Of a stretch of 64,000 nt of DNA, positions 1 through 10,568 are shown one piece after another. The DNA comes from Vespula vulgaris (lineage: Eukaryota > Arthropoda > Insecta > Hymenoptera > Vespidae), in contig NC_066588.1 in assembly GCF_905475345.1 (NCBI RefSeq), positions 869,501-933,500 on the forward strand. Reading direction: 5' to 3'. The notes beneath the pieces were generated by a model. It made no database searches and was not told the DNA's origin. It worked only from the letters and a program-made list of their open reading frames with translations. Each line of letters opens with the position of its first letter. The stretch's first letter is position 1. A program made the translations under genes and the position numbers.

Positions 1-344
1 TAATATAAAAATTGATTAAATCAATAAATAGAATGTTAGCTGTGATTTTTTTTCATTTTATTTATATAAATATTTTTTGTAAATTCTATTAACGATTGTT
101 CAATAAATACACGTTAAATATATCTTGCAAGCAATACTTTTCACTAGATTAACCATAATATATTAGAAATCATACCGAATTTGTAAGAAATTATTCGCAA
201 CAAACTGTTATATAAATACATACTGTTATTAAATGATACACCGAATAAAAATAATCACTATAATATAATTAATAATAAATATATTATTAATATCTATATA
301 ATAAATAAATCTTAGTATCTAGTACCCCTGTGGGGAATTTCAAA
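1..344. other. AT-rich intergenic DNA upstream of the RpS8 tandem pair
   Basis: This stretch is A/T-rich with short runs of T and A and no open frame of note. Homology with the DNA upstream of the second RpS8 copy becomes visible only from about position 345 onward, so the duplicated unit seems to begin near there. I see no RNA gene or mobile element in it. Confidence 0.5.
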
Positions 345-779
345 TCCTAGAGATATTATTATACTTAATTAAATTATGATATTCACAAAGCAAATGTTAT
401 ATATAATTTAAATCCTATGATATTCGAAATTTTAAAGATAAGTAATTGTAAATAAAATTCTTACTCATCATTTATTTATATATGTTTAATAGTTCCTCTT
501 TTCGAAATTCACTCAATGATATTCGAAAAGAGGAAGTGGCAAGATATTGGCTGAAATTTGATGACACATTTGAATTAGTGAAGGAATTAATTATTAAAAT
601 AAAATATATAGACATTGTTAATATTGACAATTTAAAGATTATATTGTTTTTTTGATACGATTCTGTGAGTTAGATTTATTTATATATGAGTTGGGTTCAT
701 ACCGCGATTAGATATACGTATAGTGTACATGTGAATGAAGCATAAGCATTAAACAGAATACTATCTCAGTGACATTTAG

Positions 780-811
780 TCCTTCTATGTTTCTTTTTTA
801 ATCCGACGAGA
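780..811 (+). promoter_or_regulatory. Pyrimidine-rich initiator region of RpS8 copy 1
   Basis: A pyrimidine-rich stretch with the core TTTCTTTTTT lies about 20 bases ahead of the start codon. Ribosomal protein genes of flies and vertebrates use a polypyrimidine (TCT) initiator, and their mRNAs begin with a C followed by pyrimidines. The second copy keeps the ATGTTTCTTT core at 3600-3609 even though its flank has diverged, which suggests that both copies are transcribed. The exact start site is an inference; no TATA box is evident. Confidence 0.4.
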
Positions 812-2248
812 TGGGTGAGTTTCTCCGTTTTACGAGAGTTTGTTTTTATCGAATTACATCTGTATTTTTCCATGAAAAACATCTTCCCAAAATACGAAAA
901 ATTTGTATATAATGTAATAATCTAAAGATTCGTTGTTATATTATTTGGATATTTGTCAGAAAAGTTTGTTTAAATTACATCGGCTTTTAATGGTTAGAAA
1001 CAGTTTTCAAAATTCTTGTACAATATTTTATACCGTATAAAAATATAATTTAATGTAGAGTTAGTTAACATTAGACCTTCTATTTGCATATATCTTTTCA
1101 AATTTATTAAAAATGACACTATATTGAATTGCGTAAACATTTGAATTGTTTGAAGTTGGTAATGAGATCCTGTGTATGTCGAAGCAAAATGTATATAAAA
1201 GATAATTGTAATGGATAGGTATATCACGCGATCATTGGCATAAGAGGAGAGCAACTGGTGGAAAGAGGAAACCTATTCGGAAGAAGAGGAAGTTTGAGTT
1301 AGGTCGTCCAGCTGCAAATACCAAACTTGGACCTCAACGTATACACACAGTAAGTGTAGCATGTAAATAAAACTATGATTCGTTTAATAGACTGCATAAA
1401 TTTCTAAAAGTCTATTAGATTAAATTTTGCATTCGTTATTTTATTATTAAATGATGATCACCTTACCTACTCTGAGAGTCATGTTGACATTTTCCCACAG
1501 CGTACTGAATTATACATAATCAATGTAATTTTGTTTTTTTTATTTGCAATTAATTAATTAACACGTATTACTTTTTTGTGATAAGGTACGCACGCGTGGT
1601 GGTAATAAGAAGTATAGGGCACTTCGATTAGATACAGGAAATTTTTCCTGGGGATCCGAATGTACCACGAGAAAAACTCGCGTTATCGACGTCGTGTACA
1701 ATGCATCAAACAATGAATTAGTACGTACAAAAACTCTTGTAAAGAATGCTATTGTTACCATCGATGCCACGCCGTTCAGACAATGGTACGAAGGCCATTA
1801 TGCTCTTCCATTGGGACGTAAGCGAGGTGCAAAATTGGTGAGTTAAGCGTATAAATATATGCACTTGATGTATGAACCTATTTTTGGGATATTTTATAAG
1901 AAATAAAATGGAATGAAAAATTTTAGACGGAAGCAGAGGAAGAAGTCCTTAACAAGAAACGGTCGAAGAAAACTGAAGCTAAATATAAAGCAAGGCAACG
2001 ATTTGCCAAAGTTGAAGCTGCTTTAGAAGAACAATTTTCGACGGGACGAGTTCTTGGTATTGTATCTTTAATAATTTTTCATTATTGTTATTATATAAAT
2101 CTATTCGTTACATATATTTGACTAATATTCAATTGTAGCTTGCATAGCCAGTAGACCTGGTCAATGTGGAAGAGCTGATGGTTACATTCTCGAAGGTAAA
2201 GAATTAGAGTTCTATATGAGAAAAATTAAGAGCAAAAAAGCTAAATAA
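811..2248 (+). CDS. RpS8: Small ribosomal subunit protein eS8, copy 1
   Basis: This gene encodes 40S ribosomal protein S8 (eS8), a core component of the small subunit needed for pre-rRNA processing and translation. Exons are 811-814, 1219-1349, 1586-1837, 1927-2056 and 2139-2248. They total 627 nt or 208 residues, the usual length for the family. The first exon holds only ATGG and joins an exon reading GISRDHWHKRRATGGKRK, the conserved N-terminus. The conserved RTRGGNKKYRALRLDTGNF, TPFRQWYEGHYA and the basic C-terminus ending KIKSKKAK are present. All introns are GT-AG. A polyadenylation hexamer AATAAA lies at 2264-2269. The protein is identical to that of copy 2, and I found only four synonymous differences, all in exon 3. 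Intron 2 carries a candidate C/D snoRNA. Confidence 0.97.
1446..1513 (+). ncRNA. Candidate C/D-box snoRNA in RpS8 copy 1, intron 2
   Basis: Inside intron 2 are a perfect C box ATGATGA (1451-1457), a D' box CTGA (1472-1475), a C'-like box ATGTTGA (1481-1487) and a D box CTGA (1505-1508). The order and spacing fit a roughly 70-nt box C/D guide RNA for 2'-O-methylation. Ribosomal protein genes, including vertebrate RPS8, are common snoRNA hosts. The block is nearly unchanged in copy 2. The terminal stem is weak (A/T only), and I could not assign an rRNA target for the guides TCACCTTACCTACT (before D') or TTTTCCCACAGCGTA (before D). Confidence 0.6.
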
Positions 2249-3155
2249 ACATGTAATTTTGTAAATAAAATTATCTCCAGACAAAATGTGTAAAATTACT
2301 TTTGCATAAAAACCAATTATCCCTTGGGATCATGTAATGTAATAAATATTCTTACACTTACACTTATATTATGTTGCTTTTTAAAATCATAATTTAAATT
2401 TGAATTATTATTTCTTAGAATAATTGTTTATTCTAATCATTAAGTATAGAATATAAATTTCTACTCGAATGTCAATAGACTTTTAATAAAAGCGAATAAT
2501 TGTTGTACCTCAAATTTGTTCAAATTTCATTTTTTTCATCGTTTGTATTGCTAGCTGTTATAATAATGAATGTAAAATTCGTACCTATCAAAATATTAGA
2601 TGAAAATTATTTCATATTTAATGTGTGTTAATAGATACATAATACCAAAAAGCATGGAAAAAATTTATATTCATAAATTCTAATCTATCAGCATTAAATA
2701 AGAAACCTAAGATGTTTACTCAAAATTCAGCAGTGAAGACCGACTTATTACAATTTGATAAGATTGTCATTAATTACTCTCTCCTAATCGTATTTTACAT
2801 TAAAATTATTTTTTATTAAGATTATATTAATATTTATCTAAGCCTAAAAAAAATGTATTATTTTCGAAATAATCATATAAACTTTATCATTACAGAATAA
2901 GAACGTTACAATACATCATACATTGATTGAAATTCAATAGAATATTGGCTTTCAGCGAGCTGTTAAAATCCTTTATAATTTTAGAGATTATATTTTTTTG
3001 AGATTTATACGCTTATAAAATACACTCGTTTCTTTCATTTGTAATATTATAATCTTTTTCTCCTATTTACTATAAAAGTTTTACTAAAAAGTTCCGCCAA
3101 GTTATACGATAGCAGTGTAGGTAACCTACAATTCAAAATATGTCCTATGTATAGG
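2249..3155. other. Intergenic DNA between the RpS8 copies
   Basis: About 100 bp just after the stop codon resemble the 3' flank of copy 2. The rest is AT-rich DNA with no open frame, no structured RNA that I recognise and no recognisable mobile element. There is no obvious element at the junction that would explain the duplication. Confidence 0.5.
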
Positions 3156-3599
3156 TAATTTCCTTTCCAAGTCCTCGAAATTTAGTTATAGGCTAAATTA
3201 TGATATTCGCAAAAAAAAATATCATATACAATTTAAATCCTATGATGCTCGATATTTTCTGTAATAAATTATCTTTAAAGATAATTAATTGTAAATAATT
3301 TTCTCACCATTATTTCGTATCTCTCTAATAATAACTTTGATCACATTAAATTTCGAAAAGAAGAAGTAGCAAAATATTGGCTGAAATTTATGTATATATA
3401 TATATAAAGCGTATATATACCTGCATTTGTTGATATTGACAATTTAAAGTTTATATTGTTTCTTTCATACGATTGTGTGAGTTAGGTTTATTTATATATG
3501 AGTTTGATTCACACTAGAATTAAATATTTATATAGTATACATGTGAACGAAGCGTAAGTATTTAAATAGAAGACTACCTTAGTAATATTCAATGGTTCT

Positions 3600-3623
3600 A
3601 TGTTTCTTTCGTAACTCGGCGCG
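3600..3623 (+). promoter_or_regulatory. Pyrimidine-rich initiator region of RpS8 copy 2
   Basis: The core TTTCTTTC about 15-20 bases before the start codon matches the polypyrimidine initiator expected of ribosomal protein genes. It keeps the ATGTTTCTTT core also present upstream of copy 1. Its retention in an otherwise diverged flank is the only evidence that this copy is expressed. Confidence 0.38.
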
Positions 3624-5060
3624 ATGGGTGAGTTTCTCCGTTTTATGAAAGTTTGTTTTTATCGAATTACATCTGTATTTTACGTGAAAAACATCTTTCC
3701 AAAATACGAAAAATTTATATATAATGTGATAATCTAAAGATTTGTTGTTATATTACTTCGACATTTGTCAGAAAAGTTTGTTTAAATTATATCGGTTTTT
3801 AATGGTTAGAAATAGTTTTCAAAATTTTTGTACAATATTTTATACTGTATAAAAGTATAAATTAATGTAAAGTTAGTTAACATTAGGCCTTCCATTTGCA
3901 AATATGTTTCAAAATTTATTAGAAATGACACTACGTTGAATTATGTAAACATTTCAATTGTTTGAAGTTCGTAATGAGATTTTGTGTATGTCGAAGTAAA
4001 ACGTATATAAAAGATATTTGTAATGAATAGGTATATCACGCGATCATTGGCATAAGAGGAGAGCAACTGGTGGAAAGAGGAAACCTATTCGGAAGAAGAG
4101 GAAGTTTGAGTTAGGTCGTCCAGCTGCAAATACCAAACTTGGACCTCAACGTATACACACAGTAAGTTTAGCATGTAAATAAAACTATGATTCGTTTAAT
4201 AAACTGCATAAATTTCTAAAAGTCTATTAGGTTAAATTTTGCATTCGTTATTTTATTATTAAATGATGATCACCTTACCTACTCTGAGAGTCGTGTTGAC
4301 ATTTTCCCACAGCGTACTGAATTATACATAATCAATGTAATTTTGTTTTTTTTATTTGCAATTAATTAATTAACACGTCTTACTTTTTTGTGATAAGGTA
4401 CGCACGCGTGGTGGTAATAAGAAGTATAGGGCACTTCGATTAGATACAGGAAATTTTTCTTGGGGATCCGAATGTACCACGAGAAAAACTCGCGTTATCG
4501 ACGTCGTGTACAATGCATCAAACAATGAATTAGTTCGTACAAAAACTCTTGTAAAGAATGCTATTGTTACCATCGATGCCACGCCGTTCAGACAATGGTA
4601 CGAAGGCCATTATGCTCTTCCGTTGGGACGTAAGAGAGGTGCAAAATTGGTGAGTTAAGCGTATAAATATGTGCACTTGATGTATGAACCTATTTTTGGG
4701 ATAGTTTATAAGAAATAAAATGGAATGAAAAATTTTAGACGGAAGCAGAGGAAGAAGTCCTTAACAAGAAACGGTCGAAGAAAACTGAAGCTAAATATAA
4801 AGCAAGGCAACGATTTGCCAAAGTTGAAGCTGCTTTAGAAGAACAATTTTCGACGGGACGAGTTCTTGGTATTGTATCTTTAATAATTTTTCATTATTGT
4901 TATTATATAAATCTATTCGTTACATATATTTGACTAATATTCAATTGTAGCTTGCATAGCCAGTAGACCTGGTCAATGTGGAAGAGCTGATGGTTACATT
5001 CTCGAAGGTAAAGAATTAGAGTTCTATATGAGAAAAATTAAGAGCAAAAAAGCTAAATAA
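3624..5060 (+). CDS. RpS8: Small ribosomal subunit protein eS8, copy 2
   Basis: This is the second intact tandem copy of the eS8 gene. Exons are 3624-3627, 4031-4161, 4398-4649, 4739-4868 and 4951-5060. Together they make 627 nt and the same 208-residue protein as copy 1. All splice sites are GT-AG and placed as in copy 1, so this is a DNA-level duplication and not a retrocopy. Synonymous differences from copy 1 are confined to exon 3, while exons 2, 4 and 5 are identical. AATAAA follows at 5076-5081. The gene converges on the minus-strand ZMYND8 gene, whose stop codon is at 5713. An assembly artefact (haplotypes placed in tandem) is an alternative, but the strongly unequal divergence along the unit argues against it. 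Confidence 0.95.
4258..4325 (+). ncRNA. Candidate C/D-box snoRNA in RpS8 copy 2, intron 2
   Basis: This is the second copy of the intronic snoRNA candidate. It has C box ATGATGA (4263-4269), D' CTGA (4284-4287), C'-like GTGTTGA (4293-4299) and D box CTGA (4317-4320). The single base that differs from copy 1 within the element is the first position of the C' box, where either purine fits the consensus RUGAUGA. Both guide segments are unchanged. Confidence 0.58.
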
Positions 5061-5180
5061 ACATGTACTTTTGTAAATAAAATTATCTCCGGATGACAAA
5101 ATGTGTAAAATTACTTTTGTGTAAATACCAATTACCTTCTCTGGATCATATAGTACAAAAAAATTTTCTTGCACATTATG

Positions 5181-5712
5181 TTGATTTTGTGTGTGTGTGT
5201 GTATATATATATGTCGTAATAGTAGATAATTTACATTTGAATTACTGTTACTTTTTATTGTTACTAATTAATTGTATTCCAAAATGTTGAAATTACGATG
5301 GCTTAACATATTATATGAGTATAGTAAACATGATCTTTATAGTAATACATTTGTTCAGAATGTATTCAGTTTTTAATTTCTTTTACAGTAATATAAAGTA
5401 TTTTACGTATTAAATCCATTTTTACAAAGTAAATACTTGTTCAATCACCAATATTTACATACATATACATTTTTATAAAATTACTTTTATTTTCAATTTT
5501 AAGATATTTGACTTAATGCATCACAAATATACAACAAAATATTTAATGTCTACGATTATTCTATTCTAATAGCTAATATCAATACATAATTGACAAGATG
5601 TATTTAGACAAAATTATTTAAAATAGCTATTTAAAATCAGTTTACACAATGTGTATTGAACTATATTATTGATTGCAAATAGTTTCAACGTGATATCTAT
5701 TTATGAAAGATC
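5181..5712. other. Convergent intergenic region between RpS8 copy 2 and ZMYND8
   Basis: This stretch is AT-rich with a short (GT)n-(AT)n microsatellite near 5190-5212. It must contain the 3' UTR and polyadenylation site of the minus-strand ZMYND8 gene. The short plus-strand frame at 5093-5290 covers the 3' flank and microsatellite and is not a gene. Confidence 0.5.
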
Positions 5713-8700
5713 TTAATTGTCTTCATTTTTAGAACATGAAACATAATGAGATGTTGATAATCCAGGTGATTTATTATGTGGTAAAGAATAAACTCTGCAC
5801 GCAGGGTTACATACTTTCGTATTAATATTCTGAAAATAAAGTAAAAAAATTAATACAATAATGATATTGCAAAGAGAACATTTACAAATAATAACGCTTC
5901 AAAATTTGGAGAGTTCAGAGTATATGTAGTGTAAGCCTTGGATATATCTTGATTGTAAAATTGTCAAAGTATTTTTATGAATTAATAAAATTATAAGTTA
6001 TTTTGTTTTTAAACAAATATACTGTAATAACTTATTGTGAATTAGGTGATACCTTGGTAAAAAATACACTTATTTATTTTTTTCTCTTCGTTATATCACA
6101 AAGTATATGTTGCCTATATTAAGAATTCCATTTTATCAGATTGATACGTTAAGCCAGTGTAGAAATATATGAATAGAAATCTGTTACTGTAAAAAGCAAA
6201 TGGTATTATGTAAAGTATTTTTACAGCAATACTTTATTATTTAGTATTTTTGGCTTTCAACATTACAGACTTACACCAATGACTCTATGCCCTCTGTACG
6301 ATTTATGATGCATGTTGCACATTTATCATGATGAGCTTGGGCATCACCTGTTGTTGACTTGATCCTACAGCTGTAGTTGTAACAATTGTAGTAAAAGAAG
6401 GTTTTTGAGCACATGATCTCATATGGGTTGGCCAATGAGACTGTTGACATGCATAATCACAATAAGCTGTATTCCAGCAGCAATAAAATAACGCTTCACG
6501 ATGACACATAGCACACCATTGTTTACGTTTTGTTTCTTCAATACACCTTATTTTTTCTTGCTCTATTTCTCTACGAGTTTCTTCGACAGCTCGAAGTCGT
6601 TCTACTTCCAGGCTTGCTTTCATTTCTCGTAACATACGATCTAAAAATTATAAGGTAAATTAAAATTGTCATGTATATATCATGCTAAAATATTACAAAA
6701 AATTATAAGGTACCAGTATTGTGTTTTAGTTCTGCTAATTGTTGTTGATGTTGCCACCTCATGCGTTCAATCTGTAATCGTAAAAAGTGTACTGTAGCAT
6801 GATGCTTATCAGTAGTATCATCTTCACAGTTTTGACTGCTATGAGCAGCTTCTCGATATGCTTCCTCCATTAACTGAGCCATTCTTTTTGCTAATTCTTC
6901 AGCACCATGATACAAACGAGCACTAAGAGGTCCAGCTTCTGGAGGAAGTAATTGATACCCAATAGAATTTTCTTTCTGAGGAGTCGTGATATAGATCATA
7001 GATTCCGTTGAACTAGATAATGTATTCGATGGCGAATGAAGTGTAATTTGCGGATAAATAGATGGTTTGTTGGGGAAAGATTTTCTTGCTTTGCTCTCTC
7101 TTTTTTGTTCTTTTGAACCTGATTTTATAATCGTGCAAGTCTCTTTACTCGTTAAATTATTCTCTGCTAATGTAGATTGTTGTACTGTATCTACTGATTT
7201 ACTATTTGTCACAAGTGTCGTTTGACCTAATGTTGAATTTGATGCAAAAAATCGTATGTTGTTTTGCGATATGGTAGTAAAGGTCGAAACAGACGAGGTG
7301 GCAGTTGCATTTGTTGTTATTTTATTCGGTAGATCGTGTTTATCACTTTGTAGCAAAGGTAGAGTAACAGGAACCATTGATTCCAAGCTTGGTAATCCTG
7401 TTTTAGTTTTTTGTTCATTTTCAGATAAAGATTTTAAAGCCTTTTCTGCATTTAATTTGTCAACCAATCTCGTTTTTGGTTTATAAACTTTAACAGTATT
7501 TTTTGTAAGCTTAGATGCTATTTTTAAAAGTTCAGAAGTATTACTTTTATTGGCAGTAGGTTTTACAGTGGAATGTTTCTTTGACGCTTGCTCCATTTTT
7601 AAAGATTCATTATGTTTTAAAACTTGGTCAGTAGTTATTAAATTGTCATGTGTAATATGTAAATTATTTTTTAATATAGGTAAATTAGATTCGTTAGGTC
7701 TTTGTAGATGAGCGTTCGTATTATTTTCTTCAATGTTCTTTCGATCTGATTTAATAGATTTATTTTCTTCTGTTGATACATTTTCCATAGACATCTTGTT
7801 TTCTATATTAACCATTTTCTTCTTGAATTCGCTTTGCAGCATATCTAAATTAATACTATTGTCTGAACTCGGAGAAGACTGATCAGATGTGGTTAATTTC
7901 TGTGTTTTATTTCGAGATTTATTTTCATCGTCAGAAGCAGTCGTATCAGAATCAAGTTTGTTGTCAATCGCAGAAGTTTCAGTTTGCGATTTATCCTTGA
8001 TAGAAAGATTACGTTTCCGAAAAGCAGCCTTCTTTTTAGGTACCAAAAATTCAGAAGATGTACAATTATTTGGTTGAAGAGGATCGTAGTTTGGTAGCAT
8101 CAGTTTTATTTGCATTGGATCGTGCGGATTGTATTGTACTTTCGGTGGTGCAAATTTAAATTTACCAAATGCAAGCTCAAGTTTACGACAGTGTCGGGTA
8201 ATTTCTCTAACACATTCGTCCATATCAACTTTTCTTTTGCGAGGTAATGGAGCAGGTGGATCTTCAGAATATAAATAAAGATCTCGAGGTGGTATCCATG
8301 CCCGATCGTGTTCTCCGAAAAAACGAACATCTACGAAACCTTGAGAATTTAATCTTGGCATAGCTTTAGCAGGCCAAAAAGGAAAACCTTTCAATTTAGC
8401 CCATACAAGTGGATGTGGTTGACGACAAGGCTCGATAAACCATGACGGTTGCGGCCTAGGTAAATTACGCGAATGTGCGTAACAATCTGGACAAGCCTCG
8501 ATTTCTGATACTTCTTGACGTGCCACTTTAATTATTTGTTTTGCAGTATTAGTTAATTTAGATGTATCGGCATAAACTCCACCACCTGTGAAAGACTTTA
8601 GTTATTAGGATTGTTCTATAACACTGTGATGTGTATATAATTATGATCTATCTTACGTACATGTATTATAAACAATGCAATTGTGTTGTATCCATTTGGC

Positions 8701-9816
8701 ATCAGACATAAATGCATCAGTACTGCCATAAAGTTTTGAACGTACATTAGATTCTAAAAGATTTAAATCCATTGGTTTGACAACATAATCCAAATAGTTT
8801 GGAGTTTCATTGAGTTCTACGGGCTTCCAAAATGGTTCAGACTAAAAAAAATATGTTAATTTATTAACGAAAGAAAAATAATAGAAGATAAGCTTAGAAA
8901 TAATTTAGTAAAATAAGAACATAGGAAACTGAATGCATACATACACCAGAATATTCACGCATTCTTTGAACTACATGTTTAAGCAACATACACAATTGAT
9001 CAACTGATAATTCTGCCATTGCTGCAGAACGTGTTTCTGCATTTTCTGCTTTCAATATCATAGCACATTCGCCACAAATCCAATTATGAACAGAAATTGG
9101 TGGTGTACCCCCCATACATCTACGATGCCATGATCGTGGACAAGCACTGCAACGTGCTTCTGTCGATTCTTTGTGACATCTCCAACAGAATTTATCACTT
9201 GCATTTTTCAATTTTTTTCGTTTGCTTCTAACTCCATTTTCTTCAGAAAGGGAAGTACTTTCTTGTGTACTATAAATTATTATTAATGATACTTATAACA
9301 GAGTAATGATAACCAAATAAAGAAAAGAATTGAAACGAGTTAACAATGTAGAAATTACCTTAAAGTTCTACGCTTTCTTTTTACATTATTAATATTCTTT
9401 TCTGTTGTATCTGCTGTAGTAGCTTCACAACTCTCTTTCACAGTATCTGCATTCGATGATGTATCTTCTGTTAAATTTTCGTTTTTCTGTTCCGTTTTTA
9501 TTTCTTTTACTTGGATACTATATTGTATATCAGTACTCGGTGTATCAATACTCGGCGTAATAATATTTTTCGAATTACTTTCATTTTCTACCTTAACACA
9601 ACTTGCATTTGCAGTAGTGTTTTCTGCATCAATTTCATTTATTGCACCTTTGATATCATTGATTTTATCTACATTTTCTTTTTCCTTGAGAGCAACATTT
9701 GTAGTATCAACTTGATTAGTATGTTTTAATGAATCGTTTTTTGATTCACTTGAAACTGAACATTCACTTTTTGCTTCCAAATTAGTATCATCACCCAACT
9801 TTGTTGAGGTATCCAT
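5713..9816 (-). CDS. ZMYND8: ZMYND8-type chromatin reader (PHD-bromodomain-PWWP-MYND protein)
   Basis: This is a nuclear reader of modified histones. Family members bind methylated and acetylated histone tails and bridge to corepressors through the MYND finger. Exons on the minus strand are 9816-9359, 9269-8945, 8841-8661, 8585-6714, 6640-6348 and 5829-5713, totalling 3,246 nt or 1,081 aa with frame kept at every junction. Visible domains are an acidic disordered N-terminus (1-150), a PHD finger (about 180-221, FCWRCHKE...WICGEC), a bromodomain (about 230-340, with HNCIVYNT), a PWWP domain (from about 379, HPLVWAKLKGFPFWPAK), a long Ser/Thr/Asn-rich linker, a coiled coil (about 915-985) and a MYND finger (988-1022, WCAMCHRE...YCDYACQQSHW). 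Domain order and the EIEACPDCY and YCCWNTAYCDY blocks match ZMYND8 more closely than ZMYND11. If intron 5 is retained, the protein ends at 6303 instead. Confidence 0.93.
6303..6347 (-). other. Alternative C-terminal extension of ZMYND8 (retained intron 5)
   Basis: The MYND exon stays open past the donor CAG|GTGATG at 6348/6347 and reaches a stop codon at 6303-6305. Unspliced transcripts would end in about 14 residues (VMPKLIMINVQHAS) in place of the 38 residues of the terminal exon at 5829-5713. Both forms keep the MYND finger. The spliced form is preferred because both splice sites are good and the terminal exon is open and phase-matched. Confidence 0.45.
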
Positions 9817-10537
9817 ATTTACTTTTGCAGTTTACTAAATGAGAGAATACAAGAAAATTCATTATTTTCTTGATACTTCAAATAAACAAGATATTACCAT
9901 TTTATATATGTTATGAATTATCAATTAATAATAAAAAATTATATAATTCATATATCTTTAAAAAATACTCTTATGTGTAATAACATAAAAATTATCTATA
10001 TATATATACATTTGCATATATAAAACGATAATTATATCTGAAATAACTAAATAATAAAATATGGTATAACAGAATGTTAAAAGAATAAAGTATATAATAA
10101 AATAATATAATTAATTAAATGATTCTCTAAAAGGAAAACATATGTGTAATTTGATATCATTAAATCATATCCATAAATATATATACAAATATTTTACATG
10201 TTTATATATAGTCACTAATTTCTACAAATTAGTTGGTACTGTATTGATTTTTGGGATAGTACATATTATAAATTTACAGACAGCATTATATATAACATCA
10301 TGCTAAAGGAATGTATATAGAATTATACTTGACAAAAAATAGACCAGCTATATGATACATGTTACCCACATATCTAATGTGATTTAAGCATTATTAAACA
10401 TTGTATTGTAGTAAAAATCAAAAAGAAACTTACATTAAAAAGGATGAAACTTAATAATGTTCCACGTATATTTCTATGGTAAGTAGTATATTCATATACA
10501 TATATTGATAATGTACAAATCGTTCATATATCCCATC

Positions 10538-10568
<31 letters not shown>

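Larger units (their letters stand above)
345..3155 (+). repeat. Unit 1 of the RpS8 tandem duplication
   Basis: The segment from about 345 to about 2360 is repeated in the same orientation at about 3170-5180. The period is 2,813 bp measured between the two start codons and 2,812 bp between the two stop codons. Similarity is patchy in the 5' flank, about 90% in intron 1 and about 99% from exon 2 to the stop codon, then falls off within about 110 bp after the stop. The space between stop codon and next unit (about 2360-3150) is AT-rich and shows no gene. Confidence 0.85.
3170..5180 (+). repeat. Unit 2 of the RpS8 tandem duplication
   Basis: This is the second, same-strand copy of the 345-2360 segment. 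The 5' flank (3190-3623) is recognisable but well diverged from 360-810. Intron 1 differs at roughly 40 of about 404 positions by eye. Exon 2 to the stop differs at about 11 of 1,030 positions. Similarity fades about 100 bp beyond the stop. Confidence 0.85.

Noticed and set aside
1558..1770. Minus-strand 70-codon frame overlapping RpS8 exon 3, repeated at 4370-4582
   Set aside because: It is the antisense shadow of the RpS8 exon. It appears twice only because the gene is duplicated.
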